Below, piece by piece: positions 1 through 7,801 of a DNA stretch of 64,000 nt. Where the stretch lies: NCBI GenBank assembly GCA_965247425.1, contig OZ252023.1:2852001-2916000 (forward strand), written 5' to 3'. The DNA comes from CAZOZZ01 sp965247425. GTDB taxonomy: Bacteria > Acidobacteriota > Terriglobia > 20CM-2-55-15. Position numbers and translations under genes: made by a program. Positions within the stretch are counted from its first letter, which is position 1, and the number at the start of each line of letters is the position of its first letter. A model generated the notes under the pieces. That model was not told the DNA's origin. It worked only from the letters and a program-made list of their open reading frames with translations, and made no database searches.

Positions 1-745
1 GTTGGCCGCCACCGGAGGCATTTCCGGCACGCGGCACAGCATCGCCGAACTTACCGTGTGGATATTGCGGATACTCCTTGAGCGGGCCGTGGGCGATCCG
101 CTGTTGGTCACGGAGCTTCACGCGACAGAGGTTGAGCACGGCATCTTGCATGGCACATTCCACCCTCTGGCCCCGGCCACTCTTCTCACGGTGGAACAGA
201 GCGGCCAGTATGCCCGCCACAAGATGAATGCCGGAGCCGGAATCGCCTATCTGGGCGCCGGTAACCGTCGGGAAACCGTCGAGTTCCCCGGTTGTCGAAG
301 CGGCTCCGCCGGTGCACTGGGCGATGTTCTCATACACCTTGCAATCTGCGTATGGACCGGGGCCGAATCCCTTGATCGAAGCGTAGATCATGCGCGGATT
401 GATCTGCTGGATCTTCTCCCAGGGGAAGCCCATGCGATCGATTGCACCGGGTGCGAAGTTCTCCACCATCACGTCACACTCCTCGATCAGCCTGGCAAAA
501 ATCTTGTTGCCCGCCTCAGTTTTGGGATTCAATGTGACGCTCCGCTTGTTGGCGTTCAGCATGGTGAAGTAAAGGCTGTCCACATCCGGGATGTCGCGCA
601 ATTGCGCGCGCGTCGGATCTCCGGAGCCGGGCCGTTCGATCTTGATGACGTCGGCGCCAAACCACGCCAGGATCTGCGTGCAGGTCGGTCCCGCCTGCAC
701 ATGGGTCACATCAAGGATACGAACACCGTCCAACGCTTTTCCCAT
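1..745 (-). CDS. frc: Formyl-CoA:oxalate CoA-transferase-like (CaiB/BaiF class III), 3' end outside window
   Basis: Class III CoA-transferase that moves CoA between carboxylic acids; the closest resemblance I recognise is formyl-CoA:oxalate CoA-transferase of oxalate catabolism. Only the N-terminal 248 residues are visible because the gene runs off the left edge. It starts MGKALDGVRILDVTHVQAGP, has the family block GQRVECAMQDAVLNLCRVKL, and carries an aspartate at residue 168 in the QIGDSGSG motif, where Frc has its acyl-anchoring Asp169. The ATG at 745 is preceded by GAGGGAG, a good ribosome-binding site. It is separated from xseA by 340 bp of repeat-bearing DNA, so it is probably its own unit. 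Substrate specificity within the family is inferred; another short acyl-CoA is possible. Confidence 0.85.
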   Translation of the reverse strand, partial: MGKALDGVRILDVTHVQAGPTCTQILAWFGADVIKIERPGSGDPTRAQLRDIPDVDSLYFTMLNANKRSVTLNPKTEAGNKIFARLIEECDVMVENFAPGAIDRMGFPWEKIQQINPRMIYASIKGFGPGPYADCKVYENIAQCTGGAASTTGELDGFPTVTGAQIGDSGSGIHLVAGILAALFHREKSGRGQRVECAMQDAVLNLCRVKLRDQQRIAHGPLKEYPQYPHGKFGDAVPRAGNASGGGQ

Positions 746-856
746 GATTACTCCCTCTTCGACCGGCCAGCTCCGCCACTCGGTGAAGCGTTTCGAGCCG
801 GCTCAGAACTACCCTAACAGGTCCCTCACCGGTGGGACAACTGAGATTGTCTGCTC

Positions 857-1033
857 TCTTTCAACGCAAAAACGCAAAAACGCAGAGGTAGCAGATATTT
901 GCCCTTTCAATGTCCTCTGGATCCTCGCTGAGATGACAATTCATCCATCACCTGAGATTTACAATGCTTACGAAAACACCGAAGACTAAGGACCCTTTGC
1001 GACCTTCGAGTCTTTGCGTTTTTGCGGTAAAAT
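857..1033. repeat. CGCAGAG-family inverted repeat (arms about 100 bp apart)
   Basis: The 340-bp gap between frc and xseA holds no gene. Its left arm (about 860-888) is a run of ACGCAAAAACGCAGAGG type. Its right arm (about 996-1033) is the complement, with TCTTTGCGTTTTTGCGG. This is one member of the dispersed family seen in about ten intergenic gaps of this window. Confidence 0.7.
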
Positions 1034-1085
1034 AAACCCACCTGATTCCTGCCCTGAAATCTTCCGCCGACACCAACTTCATACG

Positions 1086-2381
1086 CTAGACCCTCTCTTT
1101 CGGTTTCACCGCTGTTACCTTTGCGTCGAACTCGCCTTCCTCCAGCCTTATTTCCACGGCCGAATCGACCGCCACCTGGGAGGCGGCCCGGACCACCTGG
1201 CCCTCCGGAGTTCTACAGATCGAGTAGCCCCGACTTAAGACTGCAAGGGGACTCAGGGCATCCATCGCCTGACCCAGACCCGTCAATCGTTGCCGCGCAT
1301 TCGCTATCATCCGCGGCACACTGGCGGACAGGGCGCGATCGGCAGTCTCGATACGGTGGGACCGGGAAGAAAAGTAACGGCCCGAAGTAGCGAATTGCTC
1401 CAACCTGAAATTCCAATCGTCGACCTGCTGCGACATGTTCCGGATACGGTTCTCCGCAACAACGAACCCGCGGCTTCCAACCTTGGTCGCCAGGAAACGC
1501 TTCAGTTCGGACAAACGGATTCGGATCGCGCTAGATATCCGTCTCTCGACGCCGGTCAACCTTTCGAACATTTCCTCTTTGGAACCGGCTACGATTTCCG
1601 CGGCCGCACTCGGTGTGGGAGCCCGAAGATCCGCTACGAGGTCACTGATCGTGAAATCAACCTCATGACCAACCGCGGAGATCACCGGTTTCTCTGAACG
1701 GTAGATGGCGCGGGCGACACGTTCTTCATTAAACGGCCACAAGTCTTCCAGGGAGCCTCCGCCCCGCGTCACGATGATCACGTCGACATCGTGCAGCGCG
1801 CCGAGACAGTCAATGCCTGCTGCAATCTCGGACGAGGCTTTATCGCCTTGCACGTCGGTGGGATAAACGAGGACATCGATCGCGTTGTGGCGCCGGCCGA
1901 GGACAGATAGAACGTCACGCAACGCGGCACTCTTTGGGGATGTTACGACACCGACCCGAGACGGAAACGGGGGCAGAGGCCGCTTTCGCGCGGTGTCGAA
2001 AAGCCCTTCCTTGTCCAATTTGTCCTTGAGCCGGTCGAAAGCCTGCTGGAGTTCGCCCACTCCAACCGGCTCGAGTACTTCGACGATGACCTGGTATTCG
2101 CCCCGAACCTCGTAGGTGGTCAATCGGCCGCGGGCTCTAAAGGACTTCCCGTTTTCGGGCTTGAACCGCAAGTACAAGGCTTGGTTGCGAAAGCAAACGG
2201 CGGGAATCTGCGCCCTGGCGTCCTTCAATGTGAAGTAGAGATGGCCGGCCGCGGAACTACGGTAATTGGAAACCTCGCCCTCGATCCAGATGTCTGTAAA
2301 CTGGCGTTCGAGGAGCTCTTTGATTCGGCGGCTGACGTCGGAGACGGTGTAGACCGTTCGCTGTGGTCCGTAAGGTGCCAT
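1086..2381 (-). CDS. xseA: Exodeoxyribonuclease VII large subunit
   Basis: Large, catalytic subunit of exonuclease VII, which degrades single-stranded DNA from both ends in the cytoplasm. The 431-residue product begins MAPYGPQRTVYTVSDVSRRI, followed by the N-terminal OB fold (GEVSNYRSSAAGHLYFTLKD) and the catalytic-domain signature SAVGHEVDFTISDLVADLRA. It ends with the family tail LSPLAVLSRGYSICRTPEGQ. The frame stays open upstream to 2855, but that stretch lies on top of the aldolase gene in another frame and has no XseA character, so I set the start at 2381. Only 2 nt separate it from the aldolase stop, which implies translational coupling. The small subunit xseB does not follow in this window. 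Confidence 0.95.
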   Translation of the reverse strand: MAPYGPQRTVYTVSDVSRRIKELLERQFTDIWIEGEVSNYRSSAAGHLYFTLKDARAQIPAVCFRNQALYLRFKPENGKSFRARGRLTTYEVRGEYQVIVEVLEPVGVGELQQAFDRLKDKLDKEGLFDTARKRPLPPFPSRVGVVTSPKSAALRDVLSVLGRRHNAIDVLVYPTDVQGDKASSEIAAGIDCLGALHDVDVIIVTRGGGSLEDLWPFNEERVARAIYRSEKPVISAVGHEVDFTISDLVADLRAPTPSAAAEIVAGSKEEMFERLTGVERRISSAIRIRLSELKRFLATKVGSRGFVVAENRIRNMSQQVDDWNFRLEQFATSGRYFSSRSHRIETADRALSASVPRMIANARQRLTGLGQAMDALSPLAVLSRGYSICRTPEGQVVRAASQVAVDSAVEIRLEEGEFDAKVTAVKPKERV

Positions 2382-2383
2382 CG

Positions 2384-3439
2384 CTACGCGATTGTTATTT
2401 CCTCGGCCAGGTAAACGTCCTGGATGGCATTGAGGAGCCCGATGCCTTCCTTCATCGGCCGCTGGAAGGCCTTGCGGCCCGAAATGAGGCCCATCCCTCC
2501 CGCACGCTTGTTGATGACGGCGGTCTTTACGGCGTCCTGGAGGTCGCTTTCGCCCGACGAGGCGCCGCCGGAATTGATCAGGCCGGCACGTCCCATGTAA
2601 CAGTTGGCGACCTGGTATCGTGTCAGATCGATCGGATGGTCCGTCGTCAGCTCCGAGTAGACCTTCTGGTGCGTCTTGCCGAAATTGATCGCCGTATACC
2701 CCCCGTTGCTCTCGGGAAGTTTCTGCTTGATGATGTCGGCCTCGATCGTCACGCCAAGATGATTCGCCTGACCGGTCAAGTCCGCCGAGGCGTGAAAGTC
2801 GCCATCGCCGGTCTTGAAACCCGGGTTCCTCAGGTAGCACCAGAGGACGGTACACATTCCCAGCTCGTGGGCGTGCTGAAACATCTCGGTGACTTCCTGG
2901 AGTTGACGGCCAGACTCCTCAGATCCAAAGTAGATCGTCGCGCCCACTGCTACGGCCCCCATGTCGAAGGCCTGGTCGATGTCGGCAAACACGATCTGAT
3001 CGAAGGTGCTCGGATAGGTCAGCAGTTCGTTGTGGTTGAATTTCAGGATGAACGGAATCTTGTGAGCATATTTTCTGGCAACCGCTCCGAGGACTCCGAG
3101 AGTCGAGGCGACGGCGTTACATCCGCCCTCGATTGCCAGCTCCACGATGTTCCCCGGATCAAAGTAAATCGGGTTCGGCGCGAACGAGGCGCCTGCGGAG
3201 TGTTCAATCCCCTGGTCGACGGGCAGGATCGACACGTAGCCGGTTCCGGAAAGTCGGCCCGAGTTGGTCAAAGCCGCCAGGCTCCCGAGAACCCGGGTCG
3301 GCCGGTCCGACAGGCCGTGGACGCGGTCCACGAAATCGGGCCCCGGCAGATGCAGCGACTCTTTCAATATGGTCTGACATTCGTGCTCGAGAAGGGCGGG
3401 TCCGGCATTGCCGAGTATTTCTTCAATCTTTCCATTCAT
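2384..3439 (-). CDS. fbaB: Fructose-bisphosphate aldolase class I (DhnA/FbaB type)
   Basis: Glycolytic/gluconeogenic aldolase interconverting fructose-1,6-bisphosphate with the triose phosphates through a lysine Schiff base. At 351 residues it matches the FbaB/DhnA subfamily length. Characteristic blocks are YVSILPVDQGIEHSAGASFA, PFILKFNHNELLTYP, CTVLWCYLRNPGFK and ADIIKQKLPESNGG, with the glycine-rich phosphate loop near LINSGGASSG. It lies in a minus-strand run with sucC, sucD, ndk and xseA, 85 bp after ndk and 2 bp before xseA. The co-location with TCA and nucleotide enzymes fits a growth-related operon. No class II zinc-aldolase features are seen. Confidence 0.95.
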   Translation of the reverse strand: MNGKIEEILGNAGPALLEHECQTILKESLHLPGPDFVDRVHGLSDRPTRVLGSLAALTNSGRLSGTGYVSILPVDQGIEHSAGASFAPNPIYFDPGNIVELAIEGGCNAVASTLGVLGAVARKYAHKIPFILKFNHNELLTYPSTFDQIVFADIDQAFDMGAVAVGATIYFGSEESGRQLQEVTEMFQHAHELGMCTVLWCYLRNPGFKTGDGDFHASADLTGQANHLGVTIEADIIKQKLPESNGGYTAINFGKTHQKVYSELTTDHPIDLTRYQVANCYMGRAGLINSGGASSGESDLQDAVKTAVINKRAGGMGLISGRKAFQRPMKEGIGLLNAIQDVYLAEEITIA

Positions 3440-3524
3440 GGGGTCCTCTTCGGTGAAAGATGTGTATGTAGTGAACTGTCACTGGACTTTGAACGTCCGC
3501 CCCTTATCCAACGCGAAAGTTGAA

Positions 3525-3938
3525 TCAAACGATTTCGAGCCGACTAAAGAAATACGCTATCTCGAACGCCGCGGTCTCGGGAGCGTCGGATCCGTGGATC
3601 GCGTTCCGCTCGATGTTGGTCGCGAACCTTTTCCGGACAGTCCCTTCATCCGCCTTGCCGGGATCGGTCGCACCCATAACGTTTCGCAGTCTTTCGATGG
3701 CCTGGTCTGCCTCGAGAACCATTGCGATTACCGGGCCTTCAGTCATGAAAGAAACCAGGCTTTGAAAAAAAGGACGCTCCCGGTGAACTTCATAAAATCC
3801 CTCGGCCTGTCCCCGGTTCAAATGCAGCATTTTGGAGGCGCGAATCCGAAAGCCTTCATCTTCCAGCATGCTGATGATGCCACCGGCATTTCCATCCTTG
3901 ACGGAGTCGGGTTTCAATATCGTCAGGGTTCTTTCCAT
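3525..3938 (-). CDS. ndk: Nucleoside diphosphate kinase
   Basis: Transfers the gamma-phosphate between nucleoside tri- and diphosphates through a phosphohistidine. The 137-residue product has the canonical start MERTLTILKPDSVKDGNAGG and the active-site motif NAIHGSD with the phosphorylated histidine at residue 115. Length and motif order are those of ordinary bacterial Ndk. It sits 40 bp downstream of sucD. NDK and succinyl-CoA synthetase are functionally linked through NTP balance, so the sucCD-ndk order makes biochemical sense. Nothing unusual is seen. Confidence 0.97.
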   Translation of the reverse strand: MERTLTILKPDSVKDGNAGGIISMLEDEGFRIRASKMLHLNRGQAEGFYEVHRERPFFQSLVSFMTEGPVIAMVLEADQAIERLRNVMGATDPGKADEGTVRKRFATNIERNAIHGSDAPETAAFEIAYFFSRLEIV

Positions 3939-3978
3939 TTCGTGTCCGTCCTTTCTTGAGCTTATTATCGGGAATTAA

Positions 3979-4848
3979 TCATGCCAGAACCGATTCGATG
4001 GCCTCGCCCATATCCGCGGGGCTTCGAACCACATGTATTCCAGCCGCTTCCATCGCTTTCATCTTTTCTTCGGCCGTGCCCTTCCCGCCTGCAATGATCG
4101 CACCGGCGTGTCCCATCCGTCTTCCCGGAGGGGCTGCCTGGCCACAGATGAAACCGACGATGGGCTTGTCGACGTTTGCCTTTACGTACTCCGCCGCTTC
4201 CTCTTCGGCGGTTCCCCCGATTTCTCCAATCATCACGACCGCTTCGGTCCCCGGGTCCTCGTTGAACAATCGGATGGCGTCGATAAAATTTGTGCCGATG
4301 ATCGGGTCGCCGCCGATTCCAATGCATGTCGATTGTCCTATGTTTCGGCCTGACAACTGGCCCACGGCTTCGTAGGTCAGCGTACCACTGCGGGAAACGA
4401 CCCCGACCGAGCCCTCGCGGTGGATGTGTCCGGGCATGATCCCGATCTTGCACCGGCCGGGAGAAATGATCCCCGGGCAGTTGGGTCCGATAAGGCGAGT
4501 CTGCCTGTCGGCAAGGAACGACATGACGCGAACCATATCGAGCGTCGGGACACCTTCGGTGATGCACACGACAAGTTCGATCCCGGCGTCCGCCGCCTCC
4601 ATGATGGCGTCCGCCGCAAACGGTGGCGGGACAAAGATGACGGATGCGTTGGCGCCGGTTGATGCACGCGCTTCGGCAACACTGTTGAACACGTCGATGC
4701 CCTCGTGCCTGGTGCCGCCCTTTCCGGGCGTGACACCCCCGACAACGTGGGTCCCGTATTCGATCGCCTGCGCGGTGTGAAAGCTTCCCTCACGGCCCGT
4801 GATCCCCTGTACGATCAGACGGGTTGATTTGTCGACAAGAATGCTCAT
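3979..4848 (-). CDS. sucD: Succinyl-CoA synthetase alpha subunit
   Basis: CoA-binding and phosphohistidine-bearing subunit of the TCA-cycle ligase that converts succinyl-CoA to succinate with substrate-level phosphorylation. The 289-residue product has the N-terminal CoA-binding Rossmann region (VQGITGREGSFHTAQAIEYG), the GPNCPGIISPG block and the phosphorylated histidine at residue 247 in RRMGHAGAIIAGGKGTA. It follows sucC after 82 bp that contain two extra copies of a 20-bp sequence derived from the sucC 3' end. Length and motifs are canonical. Confidence 0.97.
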   Translation of the reverse strand: MSILVDKSTRLIVQGITGREGSFHTAQAIEYGTHVVGGVTPGKGGTRHEGIDVFNSVAEARASTGANASVIFVPPPFAADAIMEAADAGIELVVCITEGVPTLDMVRVMSFLADRQTRLIGPNCPGIISPGRCKIGIMPGHIHREGSVGVVSRSGTLTYEAVGQLSGRNIGQSTCIGIGGDPIIGTNFIDAIRLFNEDPGTEAVVMIGEIGGTAEEEAAEYVKANVDKPIVGFICGQAAPPGRRMGHAGAIIAGGKGTAEEKMKAMEAAGIHVVRSPADMGEAIESVLA

Positions 4849-4890
4849 GGATGTCCTGGGTGGCTGTTGATGTTAGCTGTTGGCTACTCT

Positions 4891-4950
4891 CTATTGTGTG
4901 GCAGTTTCCACTATCGTGTGGCGGTTTCCACTATCCTGTGGCGGCTACCA
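4891..4950. repeat. Three tandem 20-bp units at the sucC stop codon
   Basis: Three contiguous 20-bp units lie at 4891-4910, 4911-4930 and 4931-4950, differing at two to four positions. On the minus strand each has the form TGGTAGCCGCCACAGGATAG and ends in TAG. The right-hand unit is the last codons and stop of sucC; the other two occupy the sucC-sucD spacer. It looks like duplication of the gene's 3' end. Confidence 0.9.
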
Positions 4951-6088
4951 CTTTTTCGGCGGCGTCTTTCATTCCGTTCGCGACGAGGAAGCTCAGACCT
5001 GATTCCCTGAGGATCTCCTGGCCCTGCTCGACGTTCGTCCCTTCCAGACGGACGACAACGGGAACGGTTATGCCGAGTTTCTTCGCCGCTTCCACGACGC
5101 CAGTGGCCACGATGTCACAGCGCATGATCCCGCCGAAGATGTTGATCAGAACAGCTTTGACGTTCTCATCCGACAACAGGATGCGAAACGCGTTCTCGAC
5201 TTGCTCGGCGGATGCCCCCCCACCGACGTCCAGAAAGTTCGCGGGGTTGCCGCCGGCAAGTTTGATGATATCCATCGTGGCCATCGCAAGCCCGGCACCA
5301 TTCACCATGCAGGCCACGTCTCCGTCGAGTTTGATGTAGTTGAGGCCATACTTGCTGGCCTCGATTTCCAACGGTTCCTCTTCGTTCAGATCCCTCAACT
5401 CCTGAATGTCCGCATGCCGGTGGAGCGCGTTGTCGTCGAAATTCATTTTCGCATCGAGCGCATAAACCTTGTTGTCCCCGGTGACGAGAAACGGATTGAT
5501 CTCGACCAGCGACGCGTCTGTGTCCTCAAAGGTTCTGTAGAGAGCCATCATGAATTTGGCTGCATCACCGACCAGTGCGGGCGCCAGGCCCAGACCGAAG
5601 GCGAGTTTCCTGGCCTGGAACGGTTGCAAGCCAATACCGGGCACGATGTACTCCTTGAGGATCAGTTCCGGCCTGTTGGCGGCCACCTCCTCAATGTCCA
5701 TTCCACCTTCGGTAGACGCCATCAACACGGGCCCACCCAGCTTTCGATCGATCACGATGCCGAGATATAACTCCTGGCGGATGTCCAGGCCCTCTTCTAC
5801 CAGCACCTTTTGAACCTTGCTTCCTTCCGGGCCTGTCTGGTGTGTGATCAACTGCATCCCGATCATCTTGTCCGCTATCGTCAGGGTCTCTTGAGGGCTC
5901 TTCGCCAGCTTGACGCCTCCGCCCTTGCCCCGGCCACCCGCGTGAATCTGCGCTTTAACGACGACGGTTCCACCCAGCTTTTCCGCTACGTCCCGTGCGC
6001 CGGACGCGTCGTGGACGACCTCACCCCTGGGAATCGGCACGCCGTAACGAGCCAGAATCGCCTTCGCCTGGTATTCATGGATTTTCAT
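4931..6088 (-). CDS. sucC: Succinyl-CoA synthetase beta subunit (ADP-forming type)
   Basis: ATP-grasp subunit that binds succinate and nucleotide and partners with SucD. The 385-residue protein begins MKIHEYQAKAILARYGVPIP, has the ATP-grasp loop KAQIHAGGRGKGGGVKLAKS, the metal/phosphate region LVEINPFLVTGDNKVYALDAK and the C-terminal GGIMRCDIVATGVVEAA power-helix region. First gene of the sucC-sucD-ndk-fbaB-xseA run. Upstream lies a 303-bp gap filled with a CGCAGAG-family inverted repeat. Its stop codon lies in a 20-bp sequence that is repeated twice more downstream. Confidence 0.97.
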   Translation of the reverse strand: MKIHEYQAKAILARYGVPIPRGEVVHDASGARDVAEKLGGTVVVKAQIHAGGRGKGGGVKLAKSPQETLTIADKMIGMQLITHQTGPEGSKVQKVLVEEGLDIRQELYLGIVIDRKLGGPVLMASTEGGMDIEEVAANRPELILKEYIVPGIGLQPFQARKLAFGLGLAPALVGDAAKFMMALYRTFEDTDASLVEINPFLVTGDNKVYALDAKMNFDDNALHRHADIQELRDLNEEEPLEIEASKYGLNYIKLDGDVACMVNGAGLAMATMDIIKLAGGNPANFLDVGGGASAEQVENAFRILLSDENVKAVLINIFGGIMRCDIVATGVVEAAKKLGITVPVVVRLEGTNVEQGQEILRESGLSFLVANGMKDAAEKVVAATG

Positions 6089-6200
6089 GCTGCCTCACCT
6101 GGTTTCTTTGGCTTGACCAAACCGATAACTTTACGCAACCGCTCCATTACTGTCAACGAACGGAAGGACTTTTGGGGACGAGGAAGGAATTGCAACTTTT

Positions 6201-6380
6201 TTCAACGCAGAAACGCGGAGTACGCAAAGGTCGCAAAAATTTCACCGCAGAGTCGCAGAGGCGCAGAGAGAAATCAGTTTTCTTCCACTCCGCGAACTTC
6301 GTGTCTCCGTGGTGAAAAAAAGGATCTTGTCGTCTCTACAAGACAAAACTCTCTGCGCCTCTGCGCCTCTGCGGTAAAAA
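6201..6380. repeat. CGCAGAG-family inverted repeat
   Basis: The gap between pyk and sucC contains a left arm (about 6241-6270, CACCGCAGAGTCGCAGAGGC type) and a complementary right arm (about 6349-6378, CTCTGCGCCTCTGCGG type) enclosing about 80 bp. A further ACGCAGAAACGCGGAG-like stretch lies at 6204-6236. No coding potential is seen in the 303-bp gap; any promoter for sucC must lie in or beside the element. Confidence 0.8.
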
Positions 6381-6391
6381 GTCTCTTCTCC

Positions 6392-7801
6392 CTATTCAAT
6401 ACGGTCTACTTTGATGAAGTTGGTCGTGCCGGCGACGTGCAAGGGGGTACCCCCGGTGATTACGACCAACTGCCCCTTCTGGACACAACCGGCCTTGCGG
6501 GCGGCTTCGAGGGCATAACCCAACTGGTCGTCGATCGTGTCGGCGGGGGGGATGGAAAGGGGGACGATGCCCCAGCAGAAGGACAGGAACTGGACTGTCT
6601 CATGGTTCGGGGATGGGGCGATTATGGGCTGGCGCGGACGGAACCGCGACACCAGCCGGGCCGTCGAGCCGGACCAGGTCGGCGTGATGATAGCGCCCGC
6701 GCCGGTTCCTCGGGCAACGTTGTAGCTGGAACGACTGATGGCATCATTGACGTTGGGGTAATCGCTGGCGTCCCCGCGGAATTTGGTTTCGTCCACGGAA
6801 CTCTCCACAGCCAGAGCGATCCGGTCCATCATGCGTACCGCTTCGAGTGGATATGCGCCCACGGCCGTCTCTTCGGACAACATCACGGCGTCCGTCCCGT
6901 CGAGGATCGCGTTGGCAACGTCGGCTGTTTCCGCTCGAGTGGGTCTGGGGTTGTCGACCATCCGAACCAGCATCTGGGTCGCGGTAATGACGGGCTTGCC
7001 GATCGCGTTGGCTTTCGCGATGATCATTTTCTGCACGAGCGGAACCCGCTCCAGATCGATCTCCACTCCCAGATCTCCGCGCGCGATCATCACGCCGTCG
7101 GCCAAAGCCAGGATCTCGTCGATGTTGTCGACCGCCTGGGGTTTCTCCACCTTGGCGATCACGGGGATTCGAGCGCCCGCATCCCGTATGGCAGACTGCA
7201 GGGCCTCGACATCTTCCCCACTCCTTACAAAACTCAGGGCCACCGCGTCGACCTTCTCTTCCAGTCCGACCTTGAGATCCACCCGGTCTTTTTCGGTGAG
7301 GGAGTCGACGTCGAGGTGGGCAGCGGGCAGGTTGACGCCCTTGTGCGAACTGAGCATGCCCGCGACCACGACCCGGCAACGCACGTCCGGAGGATCGATC
7401 TGTTCGACCACAAGTTCGATCATGCCGTCGGCAAGCAAAATCCGTTGCCCCGCGGTCACTTCCTCATGGAGGTTGAGGAGTGAAACCGTTGCCGCGTGGG
7501 CATCACCGGTGACCGGGGACGAAGTCAGAACGAAAGGCGCACCCCGCTCCAACCAGACGTTTCCCGTGGCGATTTTGCCGATTCGGATCTTTGGGCCCTG
7601 CAAATCCTGAAGAATCGCGACGGGAACCTCCAATTTTTCTCTAACTTTCCTGATTCTTCGAATGAGATTGCGATGGTAGTCGGAATCCATGTGAGAGAAA
7701 TTGACCCGGGCGACATTCATGCCCGCCCGGACCAGTTCCGTCAGCATTTCCTCCGAATCGCAGGCCGGACCGATCGTGCAGACCAGTTTAGTTCGTCTCA
7801 C
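6392..7801 (-). CDS. pyk: Pyruvate kinase
   Basis: Catalyses phosphoenolpyruvate plus ADP to pyruvate plus ATP. The 469-residue product begins MRRTKLVCTIGPACDSEEML and shows the (beta/alpha)8 barrel with a small B domain. Key blocks are the catalytic lysine region IPVIAKVEKPQAVDN, the metal-binding MIARGDLGVEI and the substrate region KPVITATQMLVRMVDNPRPT followed by AILDGTDAVMLSEETA. The C-terminal regulatory domain is present. Its start overlaps the end of the TPR-protein gene by 14 bp, so the two are almost certainly co-transcribed and translationally coupled. Confidence 0.97.
   Translation of the reverse strand: MRRTKLVCTIGPACDSEEMLTELVRAGMNVARVNFSHMDSDYHRNLIRRIRKVREKLEVPVAILQDLQGPKIRIGKIATGNVWLERGAPFVLTSSPVTGDAHAATVSLLNLHEEVTAGQRILLADGMIELVVEQIDPPDVRCRVVVAGMLSSHKGVNLPAAHLDVDSLTEKDRVDLKVGLEEKVDAVALSFVRSGEDVEALQSAIRDAGARIPVIAKVEKPQAVDNIDEILALADGVMIARGDLGVEIDLERVPLVQKMIIAKANAIGKPVITATQMLVRMVDNPRPTRAETADVANAILDGTDAVMLSEETAVGAYPLEAVRMMDRIALAVESSVDETKFRGDASDYPNVNDAISRSSYNVARGTGAGAIITPTWSGSTARLVSRFRPRQPIIAPSPNHETVQFLSFCWGIVPLSIPPADTIDDQLGYALEAARKAGCVQKGQLVVITGGTPLHVAGTTNFIKVDRIE

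Noticed and set aside
2382..2855. N-terminal extension of XseA
   Set aside because: This stretch is the aldolase gene read in another frame; the XseA family starts at MAPYGPQRTVYTV.
2363..3523. 386-codon plus-strand frame
   Set aside because: Antisense to the class I aldolase gene. No motifs.
5810..7483. 557-codon plus-strand frame
   Set aside because: It overlaps sucC, an intergenic repeat and pyk in antisense, so it cannot be a real gene.
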